From NCBI GenBank assembly GCA_019648995.1, contig BLXT01003184.1, positions 312,201-335,217 on the forward strand: a stretch of DNA of 23,017 nt. Direction: 5' to 3'. The translations under genes and the position numbers were made by a program. The notes beneath the pieces were generated by a model. The model ran no database searches. It saw nothing but the letters and a program-made list of their open reading frames with translations, and had not been told where the DNA came from. Below are positions 20,868 through 23,017 of the stretch, piece after piece; within the stretch, counting starts at the first letter, position 1; every line of letters starts with the position of its first letter. Source of the stretch: Plakobranchus ocellatus. Its lineage: Eukaryota; Mollusca; Gastropoda; Plakobranchidae.

Positions 20868-22041
20868 TGTGAGAGAGATAGGGTTGAGAAGAGGAAGAAG
20901 GGAAAAAAAAAGAAAAACAGAACTGAAACAGTATTTATATATATACACACACACATTTAAATACTGAAAGAAGAAAAATGCGAAGGAAACCACTGATAGG
21001 CGGAAATGAGAAGTTGTCAGAGGCTCAGACTAGGAAGTTGTTCCCCTTTAGCAGTAACAAACCCACTAAAATTATTGCAGGGAGGCTGAGGGACAATAAA
21101 GGCCCTTGACCGCCTCTTGCGGACCGCTAGGAAGTTGGAAGACGGTACGATCTAATGAGGTTAGCTCACTATTGACAGGGACATAATGTAGGGTAACGAG
21201 TACACGGAAGCCATGTCATTCTCACTATCTCTCTCTCCTTCTCTATCTCTCTGTGTTCCTGCCTGTCTCTCTGTCTCTTCCATGTCATTTCTTTCGCTTC
21301 CTTTTAAAAAAATTCTGTTTTCGCTTTTTCTGTGTCACTTCAAATATCTGCAAATAAATAGAGCTGCAGATAAACAAAAGAGATAGATAGGTAGAAAGAT
21401 GTATGGATATATCGATAAAGAGCTAGCTAGCTGAATAGATAAATGGACGGAAGAATAGAAGAACAGGTAAGCACAACAACTTATATAATATGTATGAGGA
21501 ATATAGGTAGTAGTTTGATAGATACTTAATTTTTACAAAATGATTTAGGTGGTTATTAGAAAAAATCGCGAGTGAATATTTAGAAATGAAAAGAGAGAGA
21601 GAACGAGACCAGGAGAGAAAGAGAGAAAGTGAAAAGCAAAGAGAGAGAGAGAGACAAAAACAGCGTGAGTGTGTGAGAGAGAGAGCCAGAAGGAGTGAAA
21701 GAGACGCAGACACACATGCTTTGAAACGCATTAAATGAAGAAAGCATGAGGTTGACATCACCGTGAATCTACATCCATTGACTTGACCATGTTAAGGCAC
21801 TAATTTTCATCCTATTTCCAAGAAAGAGAAATATAATGACTTTCCAGCTTTCCCAAACACTGTACTTCTACTAGCCCGTTACCGTGCAATGTGGACACTC
21901 ACTATTGACAATTCGAACTACCCTCCAAGGCAACAGCAGCACCAGGATTGTCGTAGCATCCTTGCCTGTTTCATACCAACGGCTGTCCAAAAATACAAAG
22001 TCCAAGGCGAACGACGAGACGACGATAAAGGCATCAAATAC
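2904..22041 (-). CDS. HVCN1: Hv3-type voltage-gated proton channel, spliced gene, 5' part missing
   Basis: Gene-level entry. Seven exons, joined 22041-21903, 16883-16768, 16190-16118, 11285-11174, 5999-5859, 5159-5029 and 3622-2904, give 476 codons and a TAG. Junction phases run 1,0,1,2,2,1 and each fits its partner. Hv channels are four-helix voltage sensors that conduct protons without a separate pore domain; they sit in plasma or phagosomal membranes and usually dimerise through a C-terminal coiled coil. Seen here: S3 with two aspartates 11 residues apart, S4 with PWRVVRIVN, then a basic amphipathic helix and coiled coil. Family membership is firm. The R1-less S4 suggests the Hv3 type described in Aplysia. 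S1, S2 and the start codon lie beyond position 23017. The tail after the coiled coil matches no domain I recognise. Residue numbers in the other entries count from the first residue of the 21903-22041 exon. Confidence 0.9.
3623..5028 (-). other. Intron 6 of the proton channel gene
   Basis: 1,406 nt between the basic Ser/Thr exon and the last exon, with donor gtgcca and acceptor tgttcag. AT-rich, low in repeats apart from short A- and T-runs. Small open frames at 3959-4156 and 4228-4788 on the plus strand have no recognisable motif. I see no further exon. Confidence 0.75.
5029..5159 (-). CDS. HVCN1: Tail exon with basic Ser/Thr cluster
   Basis: 131 nt. One base completes AG|A (Arg194), then 43 codons, one base (G) left over at the donor gtgcca; acceptor tacacag. 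Residues 195-237 include a basic run (SKKPQVKRSN) followed by TVPRRTASVE, both rich in basic residues just before Ser/Thr, which is the kind of site basophilic kinases such as PKA or PKC use. The second half, NENSSSNIFYINDGFLT, is polar with an aromatic patch. No domain is recognised. Just 5' of the acceptor in the intron is a (GAA)n(GAT)n tract. Kinase use is inference; none of these sites is aligned with the known N-terminal PKC site of human Hv1. Confidence 0.85.
5160..5858 (-). other. Intron 5 of the proton channel gene
   Basis: 699 nt, donor gtatat and acceptor tacacag. It contains the (GAA)n(GAT)n tract (sense) at 5208-5287, close to the acceptor, and a short CA-type tract at 5674-5692. 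An antisense frame through the tract encodes only Lys and Met runs and is not a gene. Confidence 0.75.
5208..5287. repeat. Compound (TCA)n(TTC)n triplet repeat
   Basis: About 8 TCA units followed by 18 uninterrupted TTC units (5234-5287). In gene sense this reads (GAA)18 followed by (GAT)8, ending about 50 nt before the acceptor of the 5029-5159 exon. Confidence 0.97.
5859..5999 (-). CDS. HVCN1: Tail exon encoding an Ala/Glu-rich helix
   Basis: 141 nt. One base completes AA|A (Lys147), then 46 codons, with AG left over at the donor gtatat; acceptor ctgcag. Residues 148-193 run from VFKEALNEGE through QEAKEAEEAAIEAA to RRKSRKY. The Ala, Glu and Gln content with no proline predicts a long cytoplasmic helix from about 160 to 190, possibly a second coiled coil, changing sharply from acidic to basic at EARRKSRKY. 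Similarity to a named domain is not evident. The donor is weaker (gtatat) than most others here. An alternative acceptor two bases further in would break the frame with the upstream exon. Confidence 0.85.
6960..7113 (-). mobile_element. tRNA-derived SINE-like element
   Basis: On the minus strand a pol III A-box match TGGTGCAATAAG (7101-7090) precedes a B-box match GGTTTGATCCC (7056-7046), 33 nt apart. The 5' end GGCCG can pair with CGGCC just after the B box, as a tRNA acceptor stem would. The body continues with unrelated sequence to roughly 6960. The lack of a full cloverleaf and the intronic position argue for a SINE rather than a tRNA gene. The 3' limit is uncertain and no target-site duplication was identified. 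Confidence 0.6.
8046..8125 (-). mobile_element. Degenerate tRNA-like (SINE) fragment
   Basis: Minus strand: an A-box-like TGGTTTTAAGCG (8115-8104) and a B-box-like GTGTTCGAAGTTCGG (8068-8054) are separated by 35 nt, the geometry of a tRNA-derived promoter. Both boxes deviate from consensus, so this is either an old copy or a chance match. Confidence 0.35.
8338..8415 (-). other. Unassigned 25-codon frame with strong Kozak context
   Basis: In a GC-richer island within intron 4, the minus strand has CACCATGG followed by a 25-residue frame starting MAKDVTMYRV and ending at TAA. The frame is open 16 codons further upstream, after a TAA. No family is recognised. It may be a repeat remnant or a cryptic exon; the phase does not clearly serve the proton channel. 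Not asserted as a gene. Confidence 0.15.
8566..8628. repeat. (GA)n microsatellite
   Basis: Nearly uninterrupted GA dinucleotides in intron 4. Confidence 0.97.
8723..8785. repeat. (GATA)n microsatellite
   Basis: About 15 perfect GATA units in intron 4, about 95 bases after the GA tract. Confidence 0.97.
9065..9140 (-). mobile_element. Possible tRNA-like (SINE) fragment
   Basis: Minus strand: A-box-like TGGTAAAACCC (9123-9113) followed 23 nt later by B-box-like GGTTCAAATTT (9089-9079). The B box is good for its first seven bases, but the spacing is short. A 21-base poly(A) lies at 9172-9192 on the side opposite to where a tail in this orientation should be, which weakens the call. Confidence 0.3.
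9172..9192. repeat. Poly(A) run
   Basis: 21 consecutive A on the plus strand in intron 4. It could be an old retroposon tail of a plus-strand insertion or plain slippage. Confidence 0.9.
9551..9650. repeat. (GA)n-rich purine tract
   Basis: Imperfect GA and GAAA units over about 100 bases. A CT tract 110 bases further on (9761-9794) is its inverted partner. Confidence 0.93.
9761..9794. repeat. T-run and (CT)n tract
   Basis: Ten pyrimidines, mostly T, followed by CT dinucleotides with one G interruption; complementary to the GA tract at 9551-9650. Confidence 0.9.
10641..10806. repeat. Compound (TCTA)n(TA)n(TCTA)n(TC)n(TA)n microsatellite
   Basis: About 20 perfect TCTA units to 10720, a short TA block, a few more TCTA units, about 17 TC units and a final TA block. 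Total about 166 bases in intron 4. Confidence 0.97.
11174..11285 (-). CDS. HVCN1: Tail exon with basic patch and Ser/Thr-rich hydrophobic stretch
   Basis: 112 nt. Two bases complete the split codon T|AT (Tyr110), followed by 36 codons and two bases left at GGAAA|gtaagt. The acceptor is a long pyrimidine tract ending ccaag. Of the three frames only this one is open across the exon: one meets TGA near the start and another meets TGA just before the donor. Residues 111-146 contain a basic patch (GKGRRK, 111-116), a hydrophobic Ser/Thr-rich stretch (about 120-134, too short for a membrane span) and an acidic end, PEDDIYG. I recognise no domain. A small exon could be missed between this one and 16118, although the direct join works. 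Confidence 0.75.
14964..15122. repeat. Long (GA)n microsatellite
   Basis: About 41 uninterrupted GA units to 15046, then imperfect GA/GACA sequence to about 15122. Leu/Ser-rich antisense frames here come from the repeat. Confidence 0.95.
15161..15292 (+). mobile_element. tRNA-derived SINE
   Basis: Perfect pol III boxes: A box TGGCACAGTGG at 15171-15181 and B box GGTTCGAGTCC at 15208-15218. GGCGTCG near the start pairs with CGGCGCC after the B box, with one G-T wobble, but the stems do not fit canonical tRNA spacing and the T stem has a mismatch, so it is a tRNA-derived head and not a tRNA gene. A body of about 60 bases follows and ends in CT and TA repeats, which are common SINE tails. The antisense translation (SPQQGDLRL, GPPSG) resembles repeat-derived peptides I recall from sea slug gene predictions; this is memory, not a search. 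Confidence 0.8.
15171..15218 (+). promoter_or_regulatory. Internal pol III promoter (A and B boxes) of the SINE
   Basis: Both boxes match the consensus fully and are 26 nt apart, so this copy could still be transcribed by RNA polymerase III, antisense to the proton channel gene. Confidence 0.65.
15294..15356. repeat. (CT)n(TA)n microsatellite at the SINE 3' end
   Basis: Nine CT units followed by TA units with three TC interruptions, directly after the SINE body. Confidence 0.95.
16018..16048. repeat. Perfect 12-bp inverted repeat with 7-base loop
   Basis: ACAAGTGTTAAT at 16018-16029 and its exact complement at 16037-16048. Located in intron 3, 70 nt after the donor of the 16118-16190 exon in gene sense. 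Confidence 0.9.
16118..16190 (-). CDS. HVCN1: Exon encoding the end of the coiled coil
   Basis: 73 nt, phase 0 in, one base (T) left over at the donor gtgagt; acceptor ttcacag. It encodes residues 86-109, from KDVQFLVNLCRSHE to DITACL. Val88, Leu91 and Cys95 continue the heptad spacing begun at Leu77 (77, 81, 84, 88, 91, 95). In human Hv1 the coiled coil also contains a cysteine (C249) that can cross-link the dimer; Cys95 could do the same, but the exact heptad match is inferred. A second frame is also open across this short exon. I chose this one because the phases match both neighbours and it preserves the heptads. A 12-bp inverted repeat lies about 70 nt downstream of the donor in sense orientation. 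Confidence 0.82.
16413..16482. repeat. (TTC)n triplet repeat
   Basis: About 23 uninterrupted TTC units. In gene sense this is (GAA)23. Frames through it encode only homopolymers. Confidence 0.98.
16492..16564. repeat. (TAC)n triplet repeat
   Basis: About 24 perfect TAC units, with imperfect copies to about 16620. In gene sense this is (GTA)24, upstream of the GAA block. Confidence 0.98.
16768..16883 (-). CDS. HVCN1: Exon encoding the S4-to-coiled-coil helix
   Basis: 116 nt. Two bases complete the split Ser codon (A|GT, residue 47), then 38 codons end in phase 0 at CGG|gtaggt. The acceptor is cttgtag. Only one frame is open throughout. Residues 48-85 begin FLMTMKHKHH and continue through KRARKK to LTEIR. 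This is the position where Hv1 proteins continue S4 into a cytoplasmic helix and coiled coil, and the strongly basic start fits the inner membrane face. Leu77, Leu81 and Ile84 start an a/d heptad pattern that continues into the next exon. The HKHH cluster at 54-57 is unusual for this position compared with the human sequence. Confidence 0.93.
17239..17320. repeat. (AAC)n triplet repeat
   Basis: 24 uninterrupted AAC units, then one AGC interruption and a few more units. In gene sense (GTT)n, about 360 nt upstream of the 16768-16883 exon. Confidence 0.98.
19340..19460 (-). mobile_element. tRNA-derived SINE-like element
   Basis: Minus strand: A-box-like TGGCTACTCG (19450-19441) and B-box-like CTGTTCGAATCC (19405-19394) separated by 35 nt, the correct geometry. 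The TTCGAATCC half of the B box is perfect. Downstream sequence to about 19340 may be its body. No tail or target duplication was identified. Confidence 0.45.
20652..20922. repeat. Purine-rich (GA)n region
   Basis: Imperfect GA, GAAA and GGAA units with a purer core at about 20809-20865. Antisense frames here encode Leu/Ser/Phe-rich sequence and are repeat artefacts. Confidence 0.9.
21221..21280. repeat. (CT)n-rich tract, imperfect
   Basis: CT units with CTGT and CTAT variants; inverted relative to the GA tract about 310 bases further on. Confidence 0.8.
21588..21711. repeat. (GA)n-rich tract, imperfect
   Basis: GA units with GAAA and GTGT interruptions about 190 bases downstream (in sense) of the S3-S4 exon. 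Confidence 0.88.
21903..22041 (-). CDS. HVCN1: Exon encoding S3 and S4 of the proton channel
   Basis: 139 nt, entering in phase 0 and leaving one base (A) for the next codon. The acceptor is a pyrimidine-rich tract ending ctcag and the donor is gtgagt. It opens with VFDAF and continues to FALDFVF, so D3 and D14 align with human D174 and D185 in S3. The loop (residues 18-31) is about three residues longer than in human Hv1 and has no histidine, so the Zn2+-binding H193 is absent. S4 ends LLLPWRVVRIVN: W39, R40, R43 and N46 match human W207, R208, R211 and N214, while L37 replaces the first gating arginine R205 and P38 replaces L206. The reading frame continues past the donor to a stop at 21871; I take that as intron. 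Confidence 0.95.
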
Positions 22042-23017
22042 CTGAGATTGGAAAAGAATGACAGTTAGACATTGAGCATGGAGAGATATTGGGGCTTTAA
22101 TCTGTGAGATAAAATAAGTCATATCCATGCTAAAGTTTGCGGATATATTCAGTGAAATAATAAATTTGTATTCACACATCCATGCCATCCGATGAATCGG
22201 TTTAAAAGCACCGATGATTGATTATTGAGGTACTAAAATAAATAATAAAAAAAAAAACAGTAAAAGGCAAAGACACGATATGAAAGTAAGATTGATATTT
22301 TTTACCTTTTATTAGCTTTTCGAAAATATCTGACAACTTACTTTGTGACAATACCGTTCATTTTCACAGTCCTAGATAACAGTTTCGAAATACAATTAAC
22401 TTGGCATTAATAGCATAAAATAAAAACCCCAAAGTCTTCAAAGATAAAAACAAACCAAACAACCCCAATGACACCAAAGCACCCTCTCCCTCCCCCCCCC
22501 CCCCCCCCAAAAAAAAAAAAAAAAAATGGACACGCCCACTCACGCCCAACCTCATCCTCTTTGCCATTCTTTAAGTAAAATGGAGAATTTTTAACTTTTG
22601 TCTTATTTGTTGACAATGCATCATGATTTTGTAAAATATACACAGTACATTTAAGTAACTCGAAACACTTTGATCCAAGTCCTTAGATAAGAGATCAAGA
22701 TTGATATGAGATCGCGTTTGTCTAAACGTCCGGAAAATCTTGAGAGCGAGAAAACGAACTTTTTTTGTTTTTGCTTTAAACGAAATGAAATCCAGGTTTA
22801 TAAAAACCGAAGGTATGAATATAAATTGTGTAGATATTTGCCAGGCTAACAATGAACAAAAAAGAAATACTCTGTAAATGAGGGGCATATAGGATTTGAT
22901 CTTCCTGTTTTTTCGGGATTCGTTTTCGTGATTATTTCAGTAAATAAAATTATATTATAAATTCATTAGCACTCAAAAATCTCAAATTGAGAATTAAGAG
23001 AGGGTTTATGAGTGTGA
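22042..23017 (-). other. Upstream intron of the gene, incomplete
   Basis: Sequence 5' of the S3-S4 exon in sense orientation. It ends with a good acceptor (pyrimidine tract then ctcag at 22046-22042). No S1 or S2 coding sequence is present, so the previous exon lies beyond the window. It contains the C17/A18 tract at 22492-22526. Confidence 0.75.
22492..22526. repeat. Poly(C)17-poly(A)18 tract
   Basis: 17 C followed directly by 18 A on the plus strand. In gene sense, 18 T then 17 G, followed by further G-rich sequence. Confidence 0.97.

Larger units (their letters stand above)
16884..21902 (-). other. Intron 1 (of those visible), between S4 and the cytoplasmic helix
   Basis: 5,019 nt, donor gtgagt and acceptor cttgtag. 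It contains the AAC repeat at 17239-17320, a SINE-like element around 19450-19340, GA tracts at 20652-20922 and 21588-21711, and a CT tract at 21221-21280. The stretch 17.4-19.3 kb is AT-rich and featureless apart from a 9-bp inverted repeat at 18520-18544. No additional exon was found, and the direct join gives a natural Hv sequence. Confidence 0.8.

Noticed and set aside
21871-21902. Read-through of the S3-S4 exon to a stop, giving a protein ending shortly after S4
   Set aside because: A strong donor (gtgagt) lies at the exact end of the conserved sequence, and the next exon continues the expected Hv helix in phase. A rare intron-retained short form remains possible.
22571-22888. 105-codon minus-strand frame considered as a possible S1-S2 exon
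   Set aside because: It has none of the S1 or S2 signatures of Hv channels and its Phe/Ile content reflects AT-rich intron.

Overview
The window looks like animal nuclear DNA, most likely from a mollusc and probably a heterobranch sea slug. It is AT-rich and crowded with microsatellites: GA/CT, GATA, GAA, GTA and AAC tracts and homopolymers. It contains tRNA-derived SINE-like units. Its only convincing gene is split into short exons by 0.6-5.2 kb introns with GT..AG borders. The mollusc assignment is inference. It rests on an S4 variant known from an Aplysia proton channel and on one SINE whose antisense translation resembles repeat peptides I remember from sacoglossan predictions.

The gene lies on the minus strand and fills most of the window. 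I read seven exons, 5' to 3': 22041-21903, 16883-16768, 16190-16118, 11285-11174, 5999-5859, 5159-5029 and 3622-2904. All six junctions are phase-compatible and together give 476 codons plus a stop. The first exon encodes S3 and S4 of a voltage-gated proton channel (HVCN1/Hv family). S3 keeps both family aspartates, and S4 reads PWRVVRIVN. The next two exons encode the post-S4 amphipathic helix and coiled coil. The start codon, N-terminus, S1 and S2 must lie beyond the right edge.

Two things stand out. The first S4 arginine is a leucine and is followed by a proline, which matches the R1-less Hv3 type reported in Aplysia. The cytoplasmic tail is about 430 residues, against about 60 after S4 in human Hv1. 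Four extra exons give it an Ala/Glu-rich helix, a basic Ser/Thr cluster, an Asp-rich run and a proline-rich SH3-ligand-like segment.

Layout: 1-2903 is the 3' flank, with probable 3' UTR, GA and GATA tracts and no recognised gene. 2904-22041 is the gene, with SSRs and several tRNA-like elements in its introns. 22042-23017 is the upstream intron, with a poly(C)/poly(A) tract. I found no second protein gene, functional tRNA, rRNA or CRISPR array.
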